DNA from: Stieleria maiorica
GTDB taxonomy: Bacteria > Planctomycetota > Planctomycetia > Pirellulales > Pirellulaceae
DNA: 64,000 nucleotides
Assembly: GCF_008035925.1 (NCBI RefSeq)
Contig: NZ_CP036264.1
Location: 6,109,641 to 6,173,640 of the forward strand
Direction: 5' to 3'
Shown piece by piece: positions 25,864-34,061 of this stretch. The position numbers and the translations under genes are program-made. Numbering within the stretch: the stretch's first letter is position 1; every line of letters begins with the position of its first letter. The notes beneath the pieces are model-generated. The model worked only from the letters and a program-made list of their open reading frames with translations, ran no database searches and had not been told where the DNA came from.

Positions 25864-27060
25864 ATGGATCGTCGTCAGTTTGCCGTCACCTCCGCCTCGC
25901 TGTTGGCCGCCGCGTCAGCGCAGTCAGCAACCGCCCAGGATTCGCCTGTGTCATTCCCGGTCGCGGTCATCGGACACACCGGTCGCGGCGACTACGGGCA
26001 CGGCCTGGACACCGTTTGGAAACGCATTCCGGAAACCCCGATTCTTGCGGTGGCCGATGCGAATGCGAGCGGGCGAGCCAAAGCGCTGAAAAAACTCGCC
26101 CTGGACGATCACGCCGGCTACGCCGACTACCGAGAGATGTTGGCCAAGGTGTCACCGTCGATCGTTGCCGTCTGTCCACGTCACGTCGACCAGCACCGTG
26201 ACATGATCCTGGCGTCGATCGAAGCAGGGGCGAAAGGCATCTACGTGGAAAAGCCCTTTGTCCGAACGCCACGCGAAGCCGACGAGATCTTGGCCGCCTG
26301 TGCCAAACACGGTGCGAAAGTGGCCGTCGCGCATCGCAATCGATACCACCCGGTGCTGGACGTGATCGCCGACTTGATCCGGCAGGAACAGATCGGTCGT
26401 GTGTTGGAGATCCGCGGCAGGGGCAAAGGTGACCGTCGCGGCGGTGGCGAAGACCTGTGGGTGCTCGGATCACACGTGCTGAACATGATCACCGCCCTGG
26501 CCGGAAAACCGCAATCGTGCTCTGCGGTTTTGCTGCAAGACGGTCGCCGGGTGACGAAGCAGGATGTCCGCGAGGGCGCCGAGGGCCTGGGGCCGCTGGC
26601 GGGCAATGAACTGCACGCCCGGTTTCTGTTTGATCATGGGGTGACCGTTTATTTCGATTCCATTGCCAACGACGGGACCGCCAATCATGGGTTTGGGTTG
26701 CAGATCATCGGCAGCAAGGGGACGATCGCCATCTACGCCGATCGCACTCCCCTGGCGTACCTGGTCCCGGGCAATCCCTTCGAGCGTCATGATTCGCCCT
26801 CGCGCTGGTTGCCGATCACCAGCGGTGGCGTCGATGTCCCGGAACCGAACCCGGCATTGATCCACCGCGTTCAGCATCATGACGTCGCAGCGTCGGATCT
26901 GATTCAAGCGATCCGAGAAGATCGGGAGCCCCTGTGCAATGCCGCCGAAGCCGCATGGACCGTCGAAATGATCTGCGGCGTGTTCGAATCACACCGCCAG
27001 CACGGCGCCGCGGTGACGTTTCCGCTTCAACAGCGGGACCATCCGTTGTTGCGGCTGTGA
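25864..27060 (+). CDS. Gfo/Idh/MocA family oxidoreductase, Tat-type signal
   Basis: 398 residues from the ATG at 25864, which follows a good ribosome site (CAGGAG, 25851-25856); the frame is open further upstream inside the channel gene. The N-terminus MDRRQFAVTSASLLAAASAQ is a Tat-like signal, so the enzyme may be exported with its cofactor bound. The Rossmann start is PVAVIGHTGRGDYG, the EKP motif is present (YVEKPF), and the C-terminal beta-sheet domain is of normal size. Members oxidise or reduce sugars and inositols with NAD(P). Planctomycetes carry many such Tat-exported paralogues; substrate unknown. Ends before a strong hairpin (27133-27195). Confidence 0.88.
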   Translation: MDRRQFAVTSASLLAAASAQSATAQDSPVSFPVAVIGHTGRGDYGHGLDTVWKRIPETPILAVADANASGRAKALKKLALDDHAGYADYREMLAKVSPSIVAVCPRHVDQHRDMILASIEAGAKGIYVEKPFVRTPREADEILAACAKHGAKVAVAHRNRYHPVLDVIADLIRQEQIGRVLEIRGRGKGDRRGGGEDLWVLGSHVLNMITALAGKPQSCSAVLLQDGRRVTKQDVREGAEGLGPLAGNELHARFLFDHGVTVYFDSIANDGTANHGFGLQIIGSKGTIAIYADRTPLAYLVPGNPFERHDSPSRWLPITSGGVDVPEPNPALIHRVQHHDVAASDLIQAIREDREPLCNAAEAAWTVEMICGVFESHRQHGAAVTFPLQQRDHPLLRL

Positions 27061-27132
27061 ATGGGGCGCCGAGCGTGTGACCGCGGGGCCGCTCGCTGAC
27101 CGAGCTGTTGATTTAGCCTGATCAGGGTACCT

Positions 27133-27195
27133 ATGCCAGCCCGACGCGTGAGCGAGGGGCAATGCGGGCCCCTCGCTCACGCTTCGGGCTGGCAT
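27133..27195. repeat. Long perfect-type hairpin between convergent genes
   Basis: Inverted repeat of about 27 bp: ATGCCAGCCCGA plus GCGTGAGCGAGGGG on the left, CCCCTCGCTCACGC plus CGGGCTGGCAT on the right, around the loop CAATGCGGG. It lies between the convergent Gfo/Idh and RNase H genes and may act as a bidirectional transcription barrier. There is no T-run, so it is not a classical terminator. Confidence 0.8.
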
Positions 27196-27281
27196 TAATG
27201 CGCGAGGTACGGTTTGTCGACTAACTCAACAGGCCGTGACGCTTCCCGCTGGCATGGGCTGGCAGGCGCGCCGCGAGGGAA

Positions 27282-28511
27282 TCATAGCGTTTTGTGGCCT
27301 TCGCCGGCCGCGATCTTCGCCTCTTCGACGTGGTAAAAACGCTTGCAGTTGGTGCAGAACAGATACCAGGCGAAGTGGTACGCCGCGTTCGCTTTGTGTT
27401 TCTTTGGGATGCGTTTTTCCAACGGGTGCCCGCAGGCTCGGCAGGGATCGCCAGACTTTTTGGGCTTACCGACCGACGTCGCAACAGCGTTCGTCGGAGG
27501 CGGGGCGACGCGGGCGGTGGCCACGACGGGTTCGGTTTTCCGTTGGGCTTGTTGGGACCGGGGTTGCTGCGATCGGGCCTGTTGTGATCGCGCCTGTTGC
27601 GATCGAAATCCGTCGTCGATCGCCAGTGAGGTCGATTGTCGCGCTTCACCGGCCAGCTGATCACAGCGGTCGTTGTCTTTGATCCCCGAATGTCCCTTGA
27701 TCCAAATCACCTCGATGTCGTGCTTGAGGTATTGTTTGAGAAACCGTTCCCACAGATCGACGGCACGTGATCGTTTTCCTTTCCATTTCGCCGAGGCGCG
27801 GCGGAACAACAGTCCGGTGTTGACGGTGTCGACCAGGTAGCGTGAATCGCTATGCAGCCGAACGCGACAGGGGCGCTTGAGTGCTTCGAGCCCGACGACA
27901 GCGGCCATCAATTCCATCCGATCGACAGTCGTTTGCTGAAACCCGCCGCTGAGTTCTTTGTGGTGGTCGCCGAATCGCAGCACGACGCCGTAGCCCCCCT
28001 TTCCGCCTTCCTTTTCCGCACCGCCATCGGTAAAGATCGACACGCGGCCGGTCGGGTCGCTGTCGTTGTTTTGGGGCAGGTAGATGAGTTCCAGTTCGGG
28101 GGACCGCGCGAACGAGTAAAGCAACTCGCGGCGGATCTCGATCGCATCCATGCCGCGGCCGACTTCAAACGGCAAAAAGGCCAACGAATGAAATCCGCGC
28201 CGCAGCGTTTCGTCCAGAATGGCCTTGGAGAGCGTCTTGAAGTCTCGGGTCCGCAGCTCGCTCTGGGGATGGACCCGCGAGGGGGCCAGGAACAGGGCCG
28301 TGGGACGCTCGGTCGTCGGCGGCACGACCAAGACCTCGCCCGGACGAATGTCGCCGGAATCGAAAAAATGCTGGTAGGCCGGCATCAGATCCGCGAATGC
28401 CGCCGCACACCGACGCATCGCCTCGGTCGGTTCCCCGGCGATGCAATGGATGTCCACCACCAACGCGTCCGTCGGCAGTTGCGTCAATGCAGTGCTGGAG
28501 AATCGGAGCAT
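27282..28511 (-). CDS. Degenerate macro domain - RNase HI - zinc-ribbon fusion protein
   Basis: 409 residues from the ATG at 28511, the last start before a folded domain; the open frame upstream is Arg/Ser-rich and probably untranslated. Residues 1-148 follow the pattern of DarG-like macro domains (TDALVVDIHC, AYQHFFDSGDIRPGEVLVV, FHSLAFLPFEVG), but the Gly-rich ADP-ribose loop is replaced by EPTEAM. Residues 155-290 are RNase HI with all catalytic residues: D162 (FTDGG), E200 (MEL), D222 (SDSRY), H274 (GHSG), D284. A short (RSQQA)n repeat (301-323) leads to a CxxC...CxxC zinc ribbon (C357, C360, C386, C389). It should cut RNA in RNA-DNA hybrids. The role of the macro-like domain is unknown. 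Confidence 0.82.
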   Translation of the reverse strand: MLRFSSTALTQLPTDALVVDIHCIAGEPTEAMRRCAAAFADLMPAYQHFFDSGDIRPGEVLVVPPTTERPTALFLAPSRVHPQSELRTRDFKTLSKAILDETLRRGFHSLAFLPFEVGRGMDAIEIRRELLYSFARSPELELIYLPQNNDSDPTGRVSIFTDGGAEKEGGKGGYGVVLRFGDHHKELSGGFQQTTVDRMELMAAVVGLEALKRPCRVRLHSDSRYLVDTVNTGLLFRRASAKWKGKRSRAVDLWERFLKQYLKHDIEVIWIKGHSGIKDNDRCDQLAGEARQSTSLAIDDGFRSQQARSQQARSQQPRSQQAQRKTEPVVATARVAPPPTNAVATSVGKPKKSGDPCRACGHPLEKRIPKKHKANAAYHFAWYLFCTNCKRFYHVEEAKIAAGEGHKTL

Positions 28512-28745
28512 CGGCGAGGGCGGACGTGGAAGACGTCGGCAACAAAGTGATCGGGGAAAAGAAGAGACGTGTATTGTTCGGCGCCGGCGAGGCGATGTCC
28601 AGGCGGATCGGATTGATGGGGCCGCGGATGTGGCAGAAAGTTCGCCGGCAGGGCGTCGAGAGGATCGTGGTTCGCTTGCCGCCGTGGATCTGGTTATGTT
28701 GTAGTGCCAAGCCGCGGGGAATGAATCAATACGCTCGAATCGACC

Positions 28746-29978
28746 ATGCACGTTCTATTCGTCCATCAGAACTTTCCCGCCCAATTCGGTCAAATCGCGA
28801 ACCATTTGGTGCAGCGGCACGGCTGGCAATGCACGTTCGCATCGCGGCACGGAGGCGAAATCGAAGGCATCGGCCGGGTGCTGTACGAGCCGCAGAGCGG
28901 GGCTCGTGCGGAGACGAATTATTGCAGTCGGACCTTCGAGAATCAGGTCTGGGATTCGACGGCCCTGTATGACGCGCTGCGCCGCCGCCCCGATGTTAAA
29001 CCCGATCTGATTGTCGGGCACAGCGGAATGGTGTCCACACTGTACCTGCGTGAGCTGTATGACGTGCCGATCATCAACTACTTTGAATTCTTCTATCGCA
29101 CGCACAACAGTGACATCGACTTTCGAGTGGATCTTCCGCCCTGCGACACACGCACGCTGCTGAGGGCGCGCACGCGAAATGCGATGCTGTTGCTGGACCT
29201 GGAAAACTGTGACGCCGGATATGCGCCCACCGCGTTTCAAAAGGCTCAATTGCCGGCGGAGTTTCAGCCCAAGGTGCGAACGATCTTTGACGGGATCGAT
29301 ACAGATTTCTGGAAACCTGTGGAAAATCCGTCACGGCGGATCGGCGGGGTCGAGATTCCGCCGGACCATCACGTGTTGACCTACGTCAGTCGCGGTATGG
29401 AGTCGATGCGTGGGTTCGACATCATGATGCGAATCGCCGACCGAGTGTGCCAGACGCGATCGGATGTGACCGTGCTGGTCGTCGGCGAGGACCGCATCGC
29501 CTACGGGGGAGACGCCAGATTCACCGGCGGCAAGACATTCAAACAATGGTTTCTCGACCGGCATGCGATCGACCTGTCACGCATTCATTTCCTCGGGCGT
29601 GTTCGTCCGTCCGATCTGGTGCAGGTGTTTTCCCTCTCGGATGTTCATTTGTACCTGACGGTGCCGTTTACATTGAGCTGGTCGTTGCTCAACGCGATGA
29701 GTTGTGGGGCGCTGGCGATCGGTAGCGAGACGGCACCGGTCCAAGAGTTGATCGAGGAGGGGAAGAACGGACTGTTGGTCGACTTTTTCGCGATCGACCG
29801 CTGGGTGGAACGTGTGCTGGAAGTGCTGGAGGATCCGTCCGCATTTGATCCGCTGCGCCGAGCGGCTCGGCAAACCATTTTGGATTCCTACACGTTACCC
29901 AGGTGTTTGGACAAGATGCTGGATCTCTATCGCCAGGTTGGGGTGGGCGTCGACGCGAACCCGGGTGCGCGCCCATGA
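28746..29978 (+). CDS. GT4-type glycosyltransferase
   Basis: 410 residues with two Rossmann-like halves. The N-terminus MHVLFVHQNFPAQFGQ, the central DGIDTDFWKP hinge and the C-terminal donor site (LTYVSRGMESMRGFDI; LSWSLLNAMSCGALAIGSETAPVQE; NGLLVDFF) are typical of GT-B family 4 transferases. It would move a sugar from a nucleotide donor to a glycan or lipid acceptor on the cytoplasmic side. Its stop overlaps the start of the RmlD-like gene (ATGA), so the two act together, probably in surface polysaccharide synthesis. Donor and acceptor unknown. Confidence 0.87.
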   Translation: MHVLFVHQNFPAQFGQIANHLVQRHGWQCTFASRHGGEIEGIGRVLYEPQSGARAETNYCSRTFENQVWDSTALYDALRRRPDVKPDLIVGHSGMVSTLYLRELYDVPIINYFEFFYRTHNSDIDFRVDLPPCDTRTLLRARTRNAMLLLDLENCDAGYAPTAFQKAQLPAEFQPKVRTIFDGIDTDFWKPVENPSRRIGGVEIPPDHHVLTYVSRGMESMRGFDIMMRIADRVCQTRSDVTVLVVGEDRIAYGGDARFTGGKTFKQWFLDRHAIDLSRIHFLGRVRPSDLVQVFSLSDVHLYLTVPFTLSWSLLNAMSCGALAIGSETAPVQELIEEGKNGLLVDFFAIDRWVERVLEVLEDPSAFDPLRRAARQTILDSYTLPRCLDKMLDLYRQVGVGVDANPGARP

Positions 29979-30847
29979 TTCTCTTGCTCGGTGGCAGCGG
30001 GTACGTGGGATCGGTGTTTGCCAAAGGATTGACGCAGCGGGGCATGGCTTACCGCGTGGTGTCGCGGCGACAGTGCGACTACACGCGGCGCGATCAGCTG
30101 GTCGCATTGATTGATGACACCCGACCGTCGTTTTTGATCAATGCCGCCGGCTACACGGGCAAGCCGAATGTGGAAGCCTGCGAACAGCACAAGGCGGAAT
30201 GTTTGCTCGGAAACGCCGTCCTTCCGGGAATCGTCCGCGAGGCCTGCCAGATCCGAGGGCTCCCGTGGGGGCACGTCTCGTCGGGATGCATTTACAACGG
30301 CGTGCGCGCTGACGAATCCGGTTTTTGCGAAACCGATCCGCCCAACTTTTGCTTTCGCGGGCCGCCGTGCAGTTTTTATTCTGGCAGCAAGGCACTCGGT
30401 GAGGAACGTCTGGCCGGTGCGGAGGACGTGTTCGTGTGGCGGTTGCGAATCCCGTTCAGCCACCGCGACGGCCCACGCAACTACCTGTCAAAGTTGATGC
30501 GGTACGATCGCTTGCTCGACGTGACCAACTCGCTTGCCGATATCGATGAATTCGTCGACGCGTGTTTGCATTGCTGGCTCGATCGCGTCCCCTTCGGAAT
30601 CTACAACATCGTCAACTCTGGCAGCGTCTCGACCCGCGACGTCGTCGATCTGATCCGCCAGCGACGAATCACCGATCGGCGATTTTGTTTCTTTCGTGAC
30701 GAAGCCGAGTTCATGGAGGCGACGACGGGTGTCCCGCGGTCCAGTTGCGTGCTGGACAACTCAAAACTGGTGGCGACCGGTTTTCCGATGCGAGAGGTTG
30801 GCCAGGCGATCGATGCGGCGCTGGAACGCTGGCAGCCGGCCGCCTAA
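29975..30847 (+). CDS. RmlD-like NAD(P)-dependent sugar nucleotide reductase/epimerase
   Basis: 290 residues from the ATG at 29975, overlapping the glycosyltransferase stop. Extended SDR: cofactor motif LGGSGYVG, then FLINAAGYTGKPNVEACE, HVSSGCIYNG (catalytic Ser/Thr region), and Y-SGSK (YxxxK). The layout resembles dTDP-4-dehydrorhamnose reductases and the epimerase/reductase half of plant rhamnose synthases. It probably makes a deoxysugar nucleotide used by the adjacent transferase. No rmlA, rmlB or rmlC is next to it. Confidence 0.82.
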   Translation: MILLLGGSGYVGSVFAKGLTQRGMAYRVVSRRQCDYTRRDQLVALIDDTRPSFLINAAGYTGKPNVEACEQHKAECLLGNAVLPGIVREACQIRGLPWGHVSSGCIYNGVRADESGFCETDPPNFCFRGPPCSFYSGSKALGEERLAGAEDVFVWRLRIPFSHRDGPRNYLSKLMRYDRLLDVTNSLADIDEFVDACLHCWLDRVPFGIYNIVNSGSVSTRDVVDLIRQRRITDRRFCFFRDEAEFMEATTGVPRSSCVLDNSKLVATGFPMREVGQAIDAALERWQPAA

Positions 30848-30863
30848 CTGGACCGCGTCACTT

Positions 30864-30928
30864 TGACGTGGCAACGCTCGTCAGAGCGTGGAACCCCCGG
30901 CATTCACCTTCTGGCGAAGGTAGCGACG
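30864..30928. repeat. Palindromic repeat family C, copy 2
   Basis: TGACGTGGCAACGCTCG, CAGAGCGTGG, then CACCTTCTGGCGAAGGTAGC. Same family as 23883-23948 and 45272-45341; it lies between two convergent genes. Confidence 0.8.
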
Positions 30929-30954
30929 ATTGACCGTTGTAAATCGCCTGTCGA

Positions 30955-31659
30955 TCAGTATCCCCACTCTTCCGCAGGTCCCGCTCCCCAGGGCGTGATG
31001 GTGACGCAATTCTGCACCGTGTGGACACCACCGGCGGACCACGCCGTCCGCTCGACTTCCGCAAGTTCGCTCAGGGAGTGGACGTCGCCGGTGATGGTCA
31101 CGGTCGAATCTTCGACTTCCACCGTCAAGGCTCGGGCGTTCAGCATGGCGCTGCGGCGGAAGGCCGATTCGATAGTTTCTTTGATCCCGCTGGTCGCTTG
31201 AGGCGGGGCGACACCAACATCATTGGTGATCCGCTGAACGCCACGGAGGTGTCGCAGGACACGATCGACGGCTGCTTTTTGGTAGCGATGCTCGACCGCC
31301 CCGGAGACCTTGATCCAGCCGTCTTCGACGGACAGTCGGAGCCCCGATTCGGGCACTTCGCTGTCCCACTGCAGGGCATGAACCGCCGCGGCGGCGATCT
31401 CCGCGTCATCGCGAACCTGCGTGTCCGACGGCCGCACTTCGATTTCGTTGGCAACCGCCCGCACGCCGTGGACCCGTTTGGCGACTTCTTCGGCGGTATG
31501 TTTCAACGAGTACACCGGGACGTGACCGGTCAACGTCACCACTGAGTCCCGTGCGGTCACACCGATCTGTGCGGCATCGACACTCGGTTCCCATTCCAGT
31601 TCGTCCAACACGTCACGCTGCAGATGCGCGTCCGTTTTCACTTCGATGGTCTTTTTCAT
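30955..31659 (-). CDS. Triple BON domain protein
   Basis: 234 residues from the ATG at 31659, which has the ribosome site AGAGGAA eight bases upstream. Three BON (OsmY-type) repeats of about 65 residues can be seen, each ending in a V-x-N-x-(I/V) pattern (VRAVANEIEV, VQRITNDVGV, VHTVQNCVTI). The start MKKTIEVKTDAHLQRDVLDEL is characteristic of soluble multi-BON proteins in planctomycetes and proteobacteria. No signal peptide is visible, so it is probably cytoplasmic. BON domains bind phospholipid or large hydrophobic ligands; stress-related expression is common in the family. Function here unknown. Confidence 0.88.
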   Translation of the reverse strand: MKKTIEVKTDAHLQRDVLDELEWEPSVDAAQIGVTARDSVVTLTGHVPVYSLKHTAEEVAKRVHGVRAVANEIEVRPSDTQVRDDAEIAAAAVHALQWDSEVPESGLRLSVEDGWIKVSGAVEHRYQKAAVDRVLRHLRGVQRITNDVGVAPPQATSGIKETIESAFRRSAMLNARALTVEVEDSTVTITGDVHSLSELAEVERTAWSAGGVHTVQNCVTITPWGAGPAEEWGY

Positions 31660-31853
31660 GGCACGTTCCTCTCGTTCGGGCAATGAATCTTCGCAAGCCA
31701 CTGACGCAACGAAATGTCCGGGAGTGGGACTTTCGTATCCTGAATCGGCATAGCGATGATCAACACGCTGATCGGCAGACTGAAACGCCGCAAGTCGTGT
31801 GCCAACCGCAATCGTCGTCGAGCATTTCGACGCTGCGGAGCAGGATCTCTGAC

Positions 31854-32534
31854 CTAACCGTCGAGGCCGTTGCTGTGTGGCGGTTCTGATTGCAGCAGGT
31901 TCGCCAACGCATCGAGTCGGTGCTGAGATTCGTTGGTCCTACGATCAAAATCGTTTAAATAACGATATTCATCAAGAAGCACGTCACGGAATTGAGGCTC
32001 CCAGCGCCGGATCAACAGCGGCCCAAACAGCAGTGCTGCGTCGCGGTCGACCGATGCGTAGGCCGGGTCGGGGCAGGCATGGTTGCGTTGAAACCGCAGG
32101 ATCTGGTAGCGGAGGCGTCCGATCACCAATTGCTCGTCGACCAGATGATACCCGCTACCCAGGGCCCACCGTCGGACCGCCTCGGGACATCGATTGGGTT
32201 GCAAGACCAGGTCCGGCGGAACCCGGTCGGGATACGATTGCAGGATTCGTGCGATCAGTTCCCCGCCCATGCCGCAGATGCTCAAGCTGTCCGCTTCACC
32301 CGGATTCAAACCGGCCAGTCCGTCGGCCAGGCGAACGTCGGCGTTTAATCCGGTCAGCGTCGACCGCGAATTCTCAAAGGGACGTTGATTCACTTCGATC
32401 GCGATGCCCCGCTGGATCCGTCCCGCGGTGAGCAACGCTTTGATCAGATGCCCGTGGTCGGATCCGATGTCGGCGTGCACTGAGCTGCGAATCTGCACCG
32501 CCACCGCTTTCAGACGGTCATCCAATTTCGGCAT
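31854..32534 (-). CDS. trmK: tRNA (adenine22-N1)-methyltransferase TrmK-like
   Basis: 226 residues. The SAM-binding motif DIGSDHGHLIKALL and the downstream SICGMGGELIARIL are the hallmark of the TrmK/YqfN family, which methylates N1 of A22 in certain tRNAs. GIAIEVNQRPFENS is the second motif. Begins 4 nt after the stop of the esterase gene on the same strand, so both are probably co-transcribed, although no shared function is apparent. Target tRNA not deducible. Confidence 0.85.
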   Translation of the reverse strand: MPKLDDRLKAVAVQIRSSVHADIGSDHGHLIKALLTAGRIQRGIAIEVNQRPFENSRSTLTGLNADVRLADGLAGLNPGEADSLSICGMGGELIARILQSYPDRVPPDLVLQPNRCPEAVRRWALGSGYHLVDEQLVIGRLRYQILRFQRNHACPDPAYASVDRDAALLFGPLLIRRWEPQFRDVLLDEYRYLNDFDRRTNESQHRLDALANLLQSEPPHSNGLDG

Positions 32535-32538
32535 CGCG

Positions 32539-33597
32539 TCACTTTCCGCTCTGCTGGTCGGCGGGAATCACGGTGATCGAATTCGACTGGACAGGATTCC
32601 AATTGACGGAGCGGCCCTTTTGCTGCGCGGCTAGCCAATTCAGTGCGGCCTGATGAACGATTTCGTGTCCGCCATCAAAGATCGTCAGTCGCGTTGTTCC
32701 AGCAGTTCGCCGGAAAATCGGAGCATGGTCGCCGTACAACGGATCCGGCATCGCCTCGTTGATCGGGCGGAGCGATTCGGGCACGGAGCGTGTTTGATAC
32801 ATCGCGTCGATCGCGTCAACGGTGATCCTGGCCTCGGCTAGAACGGCGGCATTGAAGGCGTGCATCGAATGCGTGAAAGGCACGCTGCCCTCGCGTCCAT
32901 CATGGATGCCGTGGTTCAAGTCCAGCGGAGGAAGACGTTTCGCTTTGCCGATCCAGTTCAACGGAGATCGATGCCAGGCGGCATCGCGAGACTCCTCGGA
33001 AACATCCGGTGCGCTACCGAGCACGGATTCGATCATCGTGGCGTAGCGATCAAACGGTGTACCCTTGCATTGGCTGTGCCAAGCCGCGATATCCGAGATG
33101 CCGCACCAGGCCGACACCCCCGCCCACAGCTCCGGCTCACGTGCCGCCATCAGCATCGATGCGTGGCCGCCACCAGAAACACCGACACAATAGATTCGGC
33201 TGGCGTCGATCGATGTCTCGGATTGAGCGAATTTGACAGCGCTGCGGATATCGGCGACGACAAGGTCCGACCCCATCGCCGGCGGCGTTTTATTGATGCC
33301 GCGAAAATTGGGATGGATGAAGGCCCAGCCGGCTTGCTGGCACCATTTCGCATACTGAGCTTCACCGCCAGCTTGACGGTAGTCACTGGACCAAGTGTGC
33401 AATGCGACCAGCAGAGGGACCGGCTGATCGGACCGGGGAGTCCAAATCAACGTCGGCTGCATCGAATCATCGCCATCGGATCGATAGGTCGTTTCGCGGA
33501 CCCCCTCGGGATATCCCGGGACCTGCGCGGCGGCGTGCAAACCAAAAGGAACCATCGCGACGGCGATCAGGATGGCAGCGTATTTCGAAATCAACAT
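32539..33597 (-). CDS. Secreted alpha/beta hydrolase (prolyl oligopeptidase-like)
   Basis: 352 residues with a signal peptide (about 1-25, ending HAAAQ). Nucleophile elbow GVSGGG (Ser in YCVGVSGGGHASML), an oxyanion-type HTWSSDY loop, and the catalytic His in DGGHEIVHQAALNWL. Repeated sequence features (QPTLIWTPRSDQPVPLLVALH) match prolyl oligopeptidase-type esterases found in planctomycetes. It probably removes ester groups from polysaccharides outside the cytoplasm. Upstream of trmK with a 4 nt gap. Confidence 0.82.
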   Translation of the reverse strand: MLISKYAAILIAVAMVPFGLHAAAQVPGYPEGVRETTYRSDGDDSMQPTLIWTPRSDQPVPLLVALHTWSSDYRQAGGEAQYAKWCQQAGWAFIHPNFRGINKTPPAMGSDLVVADIRSAVKFAQSETSIDASRIYCVGVSGGGHASMLMAAREPELWAGVSAWCGISDIAAWHSQCKGTPFDRYATMIESVLGSAPDVSEESRDAAWHRSPLNWIGKAKRLPPLDLNHGIHDGREGSVPFTHSMHAFNAAVLAEARITVDAIDAMYQTRSVPESLRPINEAMPDPLYGDHAPIFRRTAGTTRLTIFDGGHEIVHQAALNWLAAQQKGRSVNWNPVQSNSITVIPADQQSGK

Positions 33598-33694
33598 TGA
33601 AACGGTGGGGCTCCGGGCCGTGTAAACTGCAGGTCACGCCATGATGTCGGCTTGCGATTGCCGCCAGAATCACTTTTAAGTTCAAGGTTTGGAT

Positions 33695-33844
33695 ATGCTA
33701 CACCGTCCAGCCCGATTCATGTCCCTGGCATTGATTTTTCTGGGCTCGATTTCGTTTGCAAACGATCCGATCGACGTCTGGCCCGGACCGGAGGAAAGCC
33801 ACGCGAAAACGCAAGGCGGCCAAGCCGCAAAGAGGTCAGGTTGA
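33695..33844 (+). pseudogene. Truncated secreted protein, broken by repeat DNA
   Basis: An ATG at 33695 opens a 49-codon frame. The first 22 residues are a good signal peptide (FMSLALIFLGSISFA), followed by NDPIDVWPGPEE, which resembles the mature start of planctomycete secreted esterases. The frame then enters repeat-like sequence (CGCGAAAACGCAAGGCGG) and stops at 33842. The repeat runs on to about 33990 (CCTTTGCGCCGTTGCGTGAG). The rest of the gene is absent. I read it as a 5' remnant after deletion or repeat insertion. Confidence 0.6.
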
Positions 33845-34061
33845 ATCGAGTCTTGACCCAAAAGCCATTTGCACGCGCGGCTTCGAGTCTTTCTTCTTTC
33901 CTGCCCATCCTTTGCGCCGTTGCGTGAGACCTGCTCCCGTGCCATCCATCCGGAGAGTGCCTGTTTCGCGGTTTTGGTTTCGGGGCACTCACCGGCGGTC
34001 GTCGGGGCTAGAATGAAACGCAGCAATGCACCCCGAGCATCTCGATTTTTCTTGAAATAGC

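Noticed and set aside
27133-27195. Classical rho-independent terminator
   Set aside because: The stem is strong but no T-run follows on either strand; kept only as a hairpin repeat.
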